A DNA stretch of 64,000 bases from Aporrectodea caliginosa (taxonomy: Eukaryota; Annelida; Clitellata; Crassiclitellata; Lumbricidae). Numbering within the stretch: position 1 is the first letter of the stretch; every line of letters starts with the position of its first letter. This document shows positions 23,557 to 35,742 of the stretch, in pieces. The notes beneath the pieces are model-generated. The model was given only the letters and a program-made list of their open reading frames with translations. It was not told the origin of the DNA and did not search any database. A program made the translations under genes and the position numbers. The stretch spans positions 1,167,506 through 1,231,505 of the forward strand of contig JACEVL010000344.1 of NCBI GenBank assembly GCA_020284085.1. The letters are read 5' to 3'.

Positions 23557-24041
23557 CAGGGATGGGCAACTGGCGGCCCGCGGGCCGGATCCGGCCCCCG
23601 GGGACCTTTGGACCGGCCCTTGGCATGTCTGTTATATTAGCACTGTACCTGGCACTTTGGGGACCTTTTATCCGGCCCTAGTTTGGGAACCTTTTATCCG
23701 GCCATACACAAATGAATTTCTGTACATAGACCGACATTAAAGCATCTGTTTCTTATTTATTAAGAATCCGGCCTTTAGTCTATAGTCAACTCAGTCATCA
23801 ATGTAATCTACTTTCTGCATGAAACAAGACCACAAGTGGGTAGCTTCGCTACTTTAGAAACCATCTAAGCTTATCAGAACTTTTCAAACGAAGTTGCTAC
23901 TCTGGGAAATCAAATATCAAAAGGCAATACTGTGCATTTTCCATGTTTTACTGATTCTGCAAATATCAAGAAGTGCATAAAACAAAATATAACTGTATTG
24001 AAAGTAGAGTTCCAGTCCAGGTTTGCTGATTTACAATGTAC

Positions 24042-24108
<67 letters not shown>

Positions 24109-24994
24109 CTTTTTCTTTATTAAGCGCCTGACAAACGCACTGCGCTGTACATTTACATGTTATGCAATTTAAATCTTAACTACTAACAGAACAGACAGCT
24201 TGCAATACAACGGCGCTAATAGCAGCCTACAAAGCATATCCGCCCAACGGGGGCTCGAACTCGGTACCTCTCGGTCTCTGTGCAGATGTTAACCAATGCG
24301 TACGGCCCCCCCTTGGCCCGTGGCGCATTAACTTAAATTGGTTAGATCTCCATTTTCCATTGATGCCAATTCAGCAATAAACTCCATGCAAGTGGAATTG
24401 ATTGAACTCGATTGCAACAGTGAGTTGGAAAGGATATTTCGTGAGGTACCTCTGATTCAGTCCTACAAACTGTATACAATTCTCAGGATTCTAACCCATC
24501 ACTTAAATTTTCATAGCCTGAAACTGGTTGCACTGTTTTCATGCACAGTACACATATATTTGTGAACAGTTCTTCTCAAAGATGAAACTAACAAAGTGCA
24601 CAAACAGATGCAGACTAACAGATGACAATCTCTCCAATGAACTTCGAATTGCCACTTCGAACATTAAAGCAAACCTTCCGAATTTGTGTCGTAGGCCTAT
24701 TTTATGTATTTTTAAAACTGAATAAAACATATTTGGGTTTTTTATTTTTAGTGTATAACTGATGTATGTATTAGGTCACTAGGATAATTAGATTTTCGAC
24801 ATAAAAATTATCTTCATTTGCTTTAACGGTTATTCACACACTATTCTGTAATATTTAGTTTGAATAAAATTAATAGTGTTTCATTTTCTAGGACAAATGA
24901 ATTTACAAAAATTGGCTCGCGATTGGCATACGGCCCCTGAGCTGCCCTTAAAACCTTAGGGCGGCCCTCTTGTAAAAGAAGTTGCCCATGCCTG
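23557..24994 (+). mobile_element. hAT DNA transposon with decayed GTF2IRD2/Zaphod-like transposase
   Basis: Terminal inverted repeats CAGGGATGGGCAACT and AGTTGCCCATGCCTG are flanked by a perfect 8-bp duplication GTATAGGC (23549-23556 and 24995-25002), the hAT hallmark. Plus-strand coding remains: HFPCFTDSANIKKCI...SRFADLQC (about 23935-24040), SPFSIDANSAINSMQVELIE...FREVPLIQ (24340-24480), and YICEQFFSKMKLTK...RLTDDNLSNELRIATSNIK (24545-24680). The last matches the C-terminal dimerisation region of hAT transposases related to the GTF2IRD2/EPM2AIP1 class. Frameshifts and a SINE insertion make it inactive. Confidence 0.93.
24030..24325 (-). mobile_element. tRNA-derived SINE with (ATT)n tail, inserted in the hAT element
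   Basis: On the minus strand a tRNA-like head with GAGTTCGAGCCCC leads into a body ending TACAGCGCAGTGCGTTTGTC and an ATT tail (read here as AAT at 24041-24108). The body word recurs, plus strand, at 25456-25475. It divides the hAT transposase after RFADLQC. Confidence 0.8.
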
Positions 24995-25244
24995 GTATAG
25001 GCCTACATTTAACCGCAATATAACAGACTGTTCAATTGAAACTGGAAGTTTTCCAGATGCTTTAAAAGGTCATTCTATCTAGGGAAAAGGATGAAAACAA
25101 TAACTACAGACCTATATAACTTATATCTTGTTTCTCAAAATATGTTGAAAAATTGCATATTATAATTATGCTAATGGATCGTTATGTCATTCAAGAATCT
25201 TCTGGCATTTAGCCATTATGGATATTACCCAGGCGATTCAACGT

Positions 25245-25498
25245 TTAAGGTATAAAGGATAACTCTCTTGCATGAAGTTTTCACGGACCCGGGTCGATTC
25301 CCGTAAGGCCCCTGGGTTTAGCTCATGCCTTCATTCCCTAGGTGGCAGCAAAAGTACAATGAGCTTGCGCCTTGCATGACTGCAACTTTGTTGATTTATG
25401 TTTTCTGTGATTTGTGTTGTTGTGAATTGTTTAATCGTCATAACATATACATGCACAGCGCAGTGCGTTTGTCAGGCTCTTCATTAACGAATAAATAT
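25245..25498 (+). mobile_element. tRNA-derived SINE, same ATT-tailed family
   Basis: A B-box-like GGTCGATTCCCG (near 25292), then a body ending ACAGCGCAGTGCGTTTGTC, then the long ATT tract. Confidence 0.75.
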
Positions 25499-25812
<314 letters not shown>

Positions 25813-26455
25813 ACATGCAAATTCAAACCGAAATTGCAGAATCCATACATAACAATGCTTTCCTCTGTTGGTCCGCGGACCACACAGTTTGAAAAGCTCT
25901 GGATTGCATAACTAGCGAGAAACGTTTGTGCTGTGAACGTGCAGGTGATTTAGTTCGTTGAGATGTTTCGAAGGAATCAATATTAGGTCCTCTGCTGTTC
26001 TTAATATAATTAGCCTATACTTTTGGTATTTCTAATGCTATATAGCGACATAATTCATTTTGTCATCCTTGCTGACGATTAAATTTCAGTGGAGTTTAAG
26101 CATGAATTTCATCATTTCAAACCAGAATCTTCGGGGAAAACATTAGGCTATTCAAAAGACGGCATCAGCACGAAAAAGTCGGCTAAGTTTTGACGACTTA
26201 GAAGGTCGTCGAAACTTTTGGAGGCATAAAGCAAAATATCCCTTGTTTGCCTTCTTGAATCGGGCATGCAGAGTTGCAGACCTCAATCCTCCCACTCTCA
26301 AAAACCATGCCGTTACCATTGATGGTTTCTATAGGCCTACTTCCATGCAATCTTCCTGCTATAATGGATAGCTGCTATGTTTGCTGAATATAATTAGCCG
26401 CTTACGAATAAAATGTATTTTAATGAGATTTGTATTCCTACTATACGGTGCGTAA

Positions 26456-27942
26456 GGGGTCGTCCATTAATTATGTCAACAAAATAGGGGGGGGGTTAGA
26501 AAGAGTTTGACACTTGTTGATAAGGGGTAGACCTGGGAGTCGACCCCAATAAGTCGACCCCAGTCGACTTGGGCATCCCAAGTCGAGTCGAGTCGTTTCT
26601 GCTTAGCGCAACTGACCCCAAGTCGAATTTGTACAGAAAAGTGACCTCAAGTTGTTTTCTACACAAGTCGACTTAAACCGACTTGGGACACAAACAAATC
26701 TAAATTTATCTCGCCACACTAATGACCGTGAGGCCACGATGGCGTTTAAGCAGTTGTATAGTGTTTTTAGTGTGAACAAGCGTTTTAAAGACCTATTCTG
26801 TGTTAGGTTGTGTCATGACAATACACCTGTAAATATAGCCTAATATTAAGTATAAACATGATCTAGTTGAGCGGGCGGTCAGTGCCGCTTGTCTTACGTA
26901 AACATTGACTGAATATAGCTTGTATAATGTATACTGAGCACGTACTAATAGCGCGGGAAAGGTTCGAAATTGCTGATTACAGTCGATTTGAATAATGCAA
27001 TTGTACGGGGTATGAACACCTTTATTGTTGTATTAGACAATGATCGACTTTATTGTCCCCGTATTTGTCGGTGAGTGGTAGGTAGTACTGTGGGATGATA
27101 CGCATGCATTGCTATTTGAATGAAGTTAGTGGCCAAATAATCATGACAACAGAATTAAACTGTGTCATTATAACACGCCATTCAGTGCAACCAGTCCGCG
27201 GTCCGCTGCAGATTCTTCTGTTAACCCATTAAAGCATTACAAATCTGTTCAAGAACAAACACAAACAGCTTAAAATAGGCCTAATAAGCAATTTTATTCA
27301 TCAGGTGTTGAGATCTCATTACTCATTAGTATAAGAAATTAATGCTTGCCAGGCAAATTGGCATGACATTTTTGTATTATTAGCCGTACGTAATCGTAAT
27401 GTAGTTTCCAAGTCAGAAGTCGACTTTAAGTCGGAAGTTGGTTGTTTTTCTGCCAAGTCGGGTCAAGTCGTTTTGACTCCAAGTTGTCGACTTCAAGTCG
27501 ACCTCAAGTCACTTTAGGGTCAAGTGGGGTCAGATTGGCTGACCAAAGTGACTCCCAGGTCTAATAAGGGGGAGCGGCCCCGAGCGGGTTCGGTACAATT
27601 TGACGTCAACACATTTTTTCCAATGAATCAACACAGTCCCTTCAAATTGGTAGCGAAAACATTAAGTAACGCTAAAAATGTATAATTGCTTAATGTTTAA
27701 TACTACTAAGAAGCTGGTAATAAACTAAACTCATATTTTTTAATTCGAGATTGCATTTTTTAGTGAACAAATTTAAAAAAAAGATTCTACATGTATTGAG
27801 CCATTGTGTTTCTTTTTTGTGTGGGGGGTTCTGGGATTGTTGACATAATTTTTTAGGGGGTCCGTCAATGTTTGACAGTTGTTGACAAGGGGAGGGGGTC
27901 AAAACTGCCTAAAATTTGTTGACATAATTAATGGACGACCCC
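26456..27942. mobile_element. PIF/Harbinger-like MITE (outer element)
   Basis: Inverted ends GGGGTCGTCCATTAATTATG (26456) and its complement (to 27942) are flanked by TAA on both sides (26453-26455 and 27943-27945). A 3-bp TAA duplication with G-rich ends is typical of PIF/Harbinger elements. Without the nested element it is about 0.44 kb. No transposase coding was seen. Confidence 0.85.
26528..27563. mobile_element. hAT-type MITE nested in the Harbinger-like MITE
   Basis: Perfect 14-bp inverted repeats TAGACCTGGGAGTC...GACTCCCAGGTCTA with an 8-bp duplication ATAAGGGG (26520-26527 and 27564-27571). Both ends carry many copies of the palindromic word AAGTCGACTT and variants, as expected for subterminal transposase-binding repeats. 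The interior is non-coding. Confidence 0.93.
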
Positions 27943-28622
27943 TAAGTAGGCTGTGGTAGGCTGTTTAGATGTGTGTACATGTACATGTGCTGAACCTTAG
28001 CCCAGCCGTGCATTGCGCAGACCAGGGTGACCCATGTCTGAATAGAACTAGCTGCCAATCTAAACACGATCTGCACTTTAACCCTGAAGAAGGAAGTAAA
28101 TACTGACAAATTTCCCTTGCTTAAGCGTTCGTTGCAGTTCATGATATTGTTACACCATTTGCTTCTATTTTACTCAATTACAGACTGTCCATGCGAAATC
28201 GCCGACTGATTTAGGCCTACTTGCCACGAGGCATTTCCATTTATCACATGAGCTTTGCACTTCGTTTAATAATGGCGGCTCTAGGTTTTCCCAAAAAGTG
28301 GCTACAGTGGGGCTGAGCGACCAGAAGGGGCTAGCCTGGGTTTGTCCTAGATTAAAATGTTCTAAAATGCGTTCGCACTGATTCACAAATTGGTAAGAGA
28401 TCCATTGGAGCCACACGATTTCTTTGCATGACTATTTCACGGTGGAAAATATAACAATCGAAAACACAAGTGTTGATTTACGGCATACAGAATAGTTTTA
28501 AAACACAGTCGTTGTATAATCTTAATGACGTGCTAGCTTAAGCTAGTTTAAGCTTATCATGCCTACAGTCAAAATTGTCGACAAGTGTCCAAATTAATCA
28601 ACTCTGCTCGGTTCTAAGACGA

Positions 28623-29361
28623 TTGGTCATAGGACGATTGGTCACAGGACGATTGGTCATATGCAGCTAATAAACCGACATACTTGGTCATAGTCGTTAG
28701 TTATGGACATTCTTAGTTTTAAGCTTAACACATTAACGCAAAATAAGCAGGACGATTAGAGACATAGGACGATCGGTTTATGGACAATTGGTCATCAGTG
28801 CCAATCAAGGTCATATGCCGATAATAAACTTACAGGCATCAACAGTAGTCGTTAGTTATGGACATTCTTAGCGTTCGGTCGAAATAATAAACGTTTGACC
28901 CGTAAGCTGCAATTAGAGACATTCATCGTTTTTAGACAAATACAATCAGTGCCAATCAAGAAACTTATTAGGATAATTACTTACAGGCATCAACAGTACT
29001 CACTTCAAAGAACTTAGCGTTCGGTCGAAATAATAAACGTTTGACCCGTATGATACTCAAGTATAAAAGGCATCAATTGGGGACACTGGTCGTTTTTAGA
29101 CAAATACAATCAGTGCCAATCAAGAAACTTATTAGGATAATTCCAGACTCTTAGCGTTCTGTATTGTGACGTTATTTCGTATTACGTATTTCACAGTAAA
29201 TGATCCAGTAAATGGTTGTTCAGGTTTTAAAAACTTCTCTGTTTTAGCCTTCGATAGTTTTTGATAGTTCCATCGCCGATAGGACCTTTGACCGACAGAC
29301 CCTATGACCCATGTGACCTATGACCGGTAGGCCGTATGACCAATAGTCCTATGACCAAATT
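28623..29361. mobile_element. Candidate non-autonomous DNA element with iterated TTGGTCATAGGAC ends
   Basis: The left end has three copies of the GGACGATTGGTCA type; the right end carries the complement, including TCCTATGACCAA. The outer 22 bases match at 21 positions. Inside are direct repeats: GTCGTTAGTTATGGACATTC twice, and blocks of about 40 bp near 28865 and 29015 and near 28935 and 29095. No target duplication or coding was identified. Confidence 0.6.
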
Positions 29362-29880
29362 GACAGCAAATATTGTAGTGCAACTTAAAGACGTGGTGTT
29401 TTGTAGACAAGTTTGCAGTAATTTCAAAGCATATCCAATGTTATCGGTAAACGCTAATCGATATATTTCATGAAAAGCTTGTTTATGTAGATCGAGATCC
29501 CAATGTCTAACTGTGTACGGTGAAGCCTGAAGCTTCACGCTATAATAAACGGTTCGCTGGGATGTGTCACGTGTGGCATTTCTACTGTGATAGAATGTGT
29601 ACAAGTCATCATGATGTCCAAAAGCTTGAATTTTCTCATAATATTTATAGAAACGCGGTTTTTGGCGTTAATGATTGTTTGCTAATCATAAAAGTAACTG
29701 GTCAAAGAATCTCGTTTCTCTAATTTGAAAATACTACACCCAATCTCAGATAGTGCAACATTCACGTACATCAGAGCATCTAACAATGTTCACTAATATT
29801 ACGGCGGCAAGAAACTATGTGACACTTGGCCGCAGGAGTTGCCTCACCTCACTGTGTCGTAATTCAATAATTATGGGCTT

Positions 29881-29960
29881 CATCAAATCAAATCACATTT
29901 ATTGGAAGTGTGAGAAGAACTTGACGTAGGCTACAGTTACATAATTCGCTTTAATATGAA
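29881..29960 (-). mobile_element. LINE 3' tail (minus copy)
   Basis: On the minus strand it ends CCAATAAATGTGATTTGATT, as the copy at 31.35 kb does. Only the terminal portion is recognisable. Confidence 0.6.
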
Positions 29961-30829
29961 ACGTGGACGAGGATATCTCGTAACTCATTAAATTACTTCA
30001 TCGGGATTGCTAACTCTTAGAAGAAGGGAACTATATTCGATCAAAGATTTAAGGATGACTTGAAATTCAGTAGGCTAACAGGTGAATGAATAGGCCCTAT
30101 TCAATAATAAAGAAATAGAAACGAAACTCATAATGAACAACATACCGGGAAACAAGTAAAACCCTTATACTGAAATCCATTGAAAATACTCATTCTGCAT
30201 GAGGGAATATGACCAGCCACGCAGCGTTTCGAGCAGAACACGGTTTCCACATCGAATGCCGCAATTCTTGGGTTCTTAGTTTATATATAGACTTTCTCCC
30301 ACGTGGGCATGATCACGTGGTCTATCCAGGACTCCAAACACTGGTGCAAAAGATGGGACACCCATTTGTCAGAATTAAGCGAAACGGACATCCAACCCGG
30401 TAGTCTACCCTGGACCAGAAGGGACCTGTCCGGAAGACACACTGCTTCGGCCAGAAACCACGACGACTTTATCTGATAGGACACAGACTCTGTTGGGGAT
30501 CATAGCACATACGCCTCTAATGGCAAGGGGAGTAGTCCACGCCATTTATGCAGCGCCAGAGTTTACTTCTACAGCACCGTTATGGTAATGCAAAATCCAT
30601 AGCTTTTGAAACAGATTTACATGCATCAATCCAAATCAAAATGAAGCATGTTTAAATGTATGCAACGAGCCAGAAACGAGTAAAGCAAAGGCCAGAGCAA
30701 CAAATGGGTCCTGACATGACTTCATCTCAATGGTGGTAGCGAGTTGGCTATTAACTATCTTTGACTTAATAATATATAAACTCCAACTGGCTATACCTTC
30801 ATGTACCGTCATAAGACTCATACCTTACC

Positions 30830-31357
30830 TTGCATCTTTATTGATTACCTTAGAATTAAAGCTTCCATTCATAGTTATAATACCAGATCACGTTATAATC
30901 TCAGCCCTAACTTATGCAAACTAATGGTAGACAATTTAGAACTAGAATAGCATGCCCAAACTATGGAATTCTATTGACCCCGGCATCCGTTCTCTAAACT
31001 CACTGGACTCCTTCAAGCTGGTCTATAAAGAACACTTCCTCAAAGACTTATACCTTTACTTCTGCAATGACTACGAATTCTAATATGCTACGGTGTTGAT
31101 TCACGTTCCCCTTATGTTTAACCACTTTGTGTTCACTAGAGTTAGGATGACCAGAGAAGCCTTTTAGCTTCTTCTCCTCAAGAGTCGAACTATCCTATTA
31201 TTACGAACACCCATATTTCACAACATTACAGGACATCGTCTGGCATTGATTAGTACTTGCATAACCTGTAAATTATATAATAATAGTATTATACATAGTG
31301 CATTGTGAATGCGTCAATCAATGAATCGATTCCAATAAATGTGATTTGATTTGATGA
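30830..31357 (+). pseudogene. Non-LTR retrotransposon 3' end
   Basis: Plus-strand frames give YNTRSRYNL, FRTRIACP, then KLWNSIDPGIRSLNSLDSFK and LVYKEHFLKDLYLYF before a stop, separated by two frameshifts. This is the usual C-terminal order of CR1/L2-like reverse transcriptases. The 3' end is AATAAATGTGATTTGATTTG. Confidence 0.8.
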
Positions 31358-31361
31358 TTAT

Positions 31362-31545
31362 TGCTAGATACCTGCGGAGAAGAGGCGCTGCTGTTCTGAG
31401 CCATGTGTGGCTTGGCTGCTGGTTAGCGATGTTCAGCTGCTATGTCGTTGATCATGGCTCGATCAGTCGCTGCGCTGACAGGTTAAGCATAGGACGATCC
31501 TCACCGGCTTCCTCTCCTTCGATCTCAGCAGATGCACGACCTACA
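31362..31545 (-). other. Exon-like segment, unidentified
   Basis: On the minus strand an AG acceptor precedes about 31543 (TGTTGTAG). One frame then reads RASAEIEGEEAGEDRPMLNL to a stop near 31469. A separate ATG near 31399 opens MAQNSSASSPQ directly before a CGCAG|GTATCT donor at about 31367. Either a last exon or a first coding exon is possible. No homology was recognised. Confidence 0.3.
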
Positions 31546-31699
31546 ACAGGTGTCAGAATCCGTTGACTGATGATAATGTTGCTGATGTTGATTAACTGAG
31601 CTATGTGGCAATGACATCTATCAATCATAGATGGGAAATGATGATGAGTCACTGATAAGATGGATGAAACAGAGCAGCAGCAGCCGCATCAGTCCTCAT

Positions 31700-32144
31700 G
31701 AGAAGACGGAACTAGAACTGACAGCATCCTGGTTGATGCCATTGATGATGTACTAAATGATGTGTCGTTTTGGGTGTTAGCCCTCAGTGCAACTGAATGT
31801 CATGAATTGGGTGTAGATGCTAAATCTAGATGAGCCAGATGATGATATCATGGGAAACATCCGATGGATGACCTTTCAAATTGGCAGTGGGTGAAGTGCA
31901 CTAAGTGAACTTCTGATCCCATTAGATTGTCTTCAATCGTGTCTGTCAACACACTCAACCATCGACCTATACACTGTCTTCTGATGTAAGGCGCCTACAC
32001 CAACGACGTCTCTGAGGAAATCTATATCGAGATCTTTCGAGCCAAGGAAGAGACTTTAGAATCTAGACAATGCAACACGGACCATTGTCGACTGCTGAAG
32101 TTTTGGGTTAACTGTCGTCTAAAACTGTTTTGTATTTTCTGATC

Positions 32145-32188
<44 letters not shown>

Positions 32189-33190
32189 AAAACTAGATGA
32201 GTCGAATTCCATATCCGCAGTTGCGTCTCTGTGTTACTTCCTACAAAATACTTTACTTAAATTTCTTGCATATCATCAGCCATATGCTGGCAACATTGGC
32301 TAAATTAACATCTGAGTGTGATGTGCATGCGTGTGATTATGATCCCAAAATAGATTATGTGACTAAAGCCTAAGTGGCATGAGCACTTTCAACACGATGC
32401 ACAGTGATAATCGGTTACATCGGCCGAATAATGTCCAAACAGGCGAAGGCCTATTTGTTATCCTATATCTATGTAGAGGCCTATGTTTATAACTGAACAT
32501 CCTTAGTAAAAGTGGACAGCTACAGCTTAGCATCTTCAGTCAGTATATAGCTACAACCTACTGTATAACAGCGTTGGTCAGTGAAAAAAGCAAGAAAAGA
32601 TGCCAATCTTTCGCTACAAATTAATTAAAATTGAGTAACGGTTTCAATGCGTCCATGAGGTAAAAGCGCATTATGGCCTATAGGCTAAGTCAACAATAAT
32701 ATTGACATCACTCAGGGATAAGTAATTCCAAAGCACGAAATAAAACTCGAAACAGTCGAAGTGTAGACGTTAATTGAGCAGTTGGACAATTAGTTATTAA
32801 TTAGTTACCTGTAGTATAGCTTATATAGCGCCAATTCTGTCTTGTGCAGAATGCGTCAACCAATGGCAGACCATAACGAAGGTCAACAATCAGGTCAACT
32901 GACAATGAGGTCATAAGACTTAGCAGATAGACGACTTAGCAAATGGATCCACATCCATTTGTCCTCCCAAATAAAGACGATAAAAACTTCATTCCACGCA
33001 TGATGTTTAAAAACATTTATTAGAGGTCACATTTACATACGCTGATTAACAAGCTTATCTACCTGACCCAGCATGACTCTTTAAGCCTTAACACGTTTTA
33101 CTGTAGCCAAGCATTATAGTACTAGTGGTATTATTATGAATGAATTCTTGTAACTATGCTGCGTAATATGACAGCTAGAGTAGATCAATA
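31700..33190. other. No gene recognised
   Basis: Unique sequence with a (TAAG)n microsatellite at 32146-32188. Near 32820-32900 a TATAGCGCC-type SINE 3' fragment resembles sequence at 36500. Confidence 0.4.
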
Positions 33191-33445
33191 AACGAAAATA
33201 CAATACAATACAATACGCAAATGGATTGATTGCAACTGCAGCAAATGACTCTCGTCATCTGGACATTTTCAATTCTACATCTGAGAACCAGAGTCACAAG
33301 GTCACATGCGCAGGAGGTCACATTTACATACGCTGATTAACATACTCATTTAGTTGAGTAGTAGATATGCTCTAAATAATAGTAAATCAAAGTGGTTGCT
33401 GGTAACAGTGGTAGATCCGCTGGAATAGGTAGTGACTCCATAGTG

Positions 33446-33448
<3 letters not shown>

Positions 33449-33495
<47 letters not shown>

Positions 33496-33508
33496 CATCA
33501 TTATTATT

Positions 33509-33541
<33 letters not shown>

Positions 33542-33592
33542 GTCGTCGTCGTCGTCGTCGTCGTTATAATAGTTATTATAGTCATCATCATT
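33449..33592. repeat. ATT, ATC and GTC trinucleotide repeats
   Basis: Adjoining arrays. Polyisoleucine and polyaspartate frames are artefacts. Confidence 0.95.
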
Positions 33593-34125
33593 ATTATGAC
33601 TAAAATGTTCAAATTTATTTCGCTGCAAAACTCTGAGATACCAGTCGCATACATAGCCTACCTTTCTTATTATAATGATTGGCCTACTGGCCTTCAAGAT
33701 CTCTCTCTATATATGTAGAACGCCTAAGCACCGAATGGTAGTCCAGTCTGAGCCTAGTGGCCTACTCATGAACACCGTCAGATACCTATACTCCATTGCC
33801 TACAAGGTCTTTAGGTCTAGCTATTAAACTGCAGCATGGCAGACAAAGCGAGGTCTACTTGAGGAGGCCCAGCAACAGAGATAGCTTTAGGTCCAGGCCA
33901 GGTGAGGCCAACTTGAACTCAATGAGGCGGTTCATGTCAGTTGTTACAGCAGGGTCACTGAATAAGTAATGGCGCTCACTGAAGCAGATACGTGTACACA
34001 TACGCATAGGCTATATAATATAGACCTCCCCTTATACATTCATATATGCATATGCATCTATTTACATATAATATATAGACCTATATTTATGTATTGAAAA
34101 TGGCCCATGCCATTTGCAGAGGGAG

Positions 34126-34162
34126 GGATGTATGTATGTATGTATGTATGTATGTATGTATG

Positions 34163-34193
<31 letters not shown>

Positions 34194-34300
34194 GTATGAC
34201 TTTGTATGTATGTATGTATGTATGTGTGTATGTATGTATGTATGACTTTGTATGTATGTATGTATGTATGTATGTATGTATGTATGCATGTATGTATGTA
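34126..34300. repeat. (ATGT)n microsatellite
   Basis: About 40 TATG units with two GACTTTG interruptions (near 34199 and 34243), suggesting a small higher-order duplication. Confidence 0.97.
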
Positions 34301-34609
34301 TCTGGCTATTTACAGAACACCTTTTGTGATCTTCTTTGGGAAAGGATTCATGTTAGCCTCACTTGTGAAAAACGAAGACAGAAGAAACGAAGTAAAAAGG
34401 AAAACAGACGAAAACCCAAGAGAAAGAAGTGAAAGACAATAGTCATTTAAGACATTTGTAGCTTACATGAATAGCATGCTATATTAATTTCCATTACAGA
34501 GGATGGGAGAACACGCAACACCGCTGCTTGAGCACAGGAAAGCCTACCTCCATTCATCCATCTTGGGTTTCTGGTTGGGTATCTGGCTGCCAACTTAGCT
34601 GTCTTGGAC

Positions 34610-35742
34610 GGGGAACGGACATTGTCTCCCCTGGACATTGTCCCCGGACATTGTCCCCGGACATTGTCCCCTGGACATTGTCCCCAATTTTTGCGTAGGA
34701 CATTATTCCCCCGGACATTGTTTTCCCCCCCTCTGTGTAAATAGCCTATAGTCTGCATGTCATTGATAAACCTTAGTTGCCGTTTTTGTTGGCTATTTCA
34801 TTCAGGTGTAGGCCTAAACTTAACCCTTAAACCGCCGCATACTATGTGGGGTTCATGCACCCCGGACGCCAAATACTTTTTTGTTGCAATATACTTCGAA
34901 ACGTCACAACTCACTGAGAAACCATATATATACATATTTACATATGTATATATATATAGATACATATATATAAATGTATATATGTATATATGCATATGCA
35001 CACACACACACATATATATACTTAGATCCAAATATGTATATATATATCAATATATATACAAACATATTTACATATGCAAATATATATATATATCCATATA
35101 TATATACATATGTAAATATGTATATACTTATATATATATGCATATATATATATATACTTACGCCGAGTGGGTTGGTGCCCGCTCGCCGCGCCAGCGCCCC
35201 GGGTTCGCTTCCCGGTCGGGTCGGATTATCAGAGATTAATTTCTCGGATCTTTACTGCGGGTGGCTCGGTCGCATTATAAACGTGGAGTACAATACAACA
35301 CACAATACAACACATCACAATTCAACTGGGGCGCGGTGGTGTAGGGGTATGTTCGGTGCCTTGCAGCTGGAGGGTTGCGGGTTCGGATCCACCTCAAAGT
35401 CGCCGCGTAGGGACCCTGGGCAAGTCCTTCACTCGCAATTGCTCATGCGCTTCGGCGTGAAACTCCGATTCAGCGTTCGCGCAGTAGTCGGGAGCGCCTC
35501 TGAATGGGAAATCTGGTTGGGGCGCTATAACAAGTGTTCAAATACAATACAAAAAAAATACAATACAATACTTACACATACATATACAAAAATATATACA
35601 CATATACATATACATATTTCCGCAAGAATATTATACGATTATATCTTAGACTAGGGGGGATAATGTCCTACCCTGGGGGGACAATGTCCAGGGGGACAAT
35701 GTCCGGGGGGACAATGTCCAGGGGGGACAATGTCCTACACTC
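34610..35742. mobile_element. MITE with iterated GGGGACAATGTCC ends and 9-bp target duplication
   Basis: The left end (34610-34730) repeats GGACATTGTCCCC five to six times; the right end (35650-35735) repeats its complement. GTCTTGGAC flanks both sides (34601-34609 and 35743-35751). The interior holds AT-rich TATATACATA sequence and a dimeric SINE. No transposase was seen. Confidence 0.85.
35160..35573 (+). mobile_element. Dimeric tRNA-derived SINE with AATAC tail (copy 2)
   Basis: Same two-unit order as at 15.3 kb: GCCGAGTGGG head, AGAGATTAATTTCTCGGATC body, AATAC-like linker, then the second head GTGGTGTAGGGGTATG, body and AATAC tail. The B boxes are slightly decayed (GGTTCGCTTCC, GGTTCGGATCC). 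Confidence 0.88.

Noticed and set aside
34062..34442. MYVC/HTYI repeat ORFs and tandem arrays considered as a CRISPR-like array
   Set aside because: (ATGT)n microsatellite with no spacers; nothing else in the window has a repeat-spacer structure.
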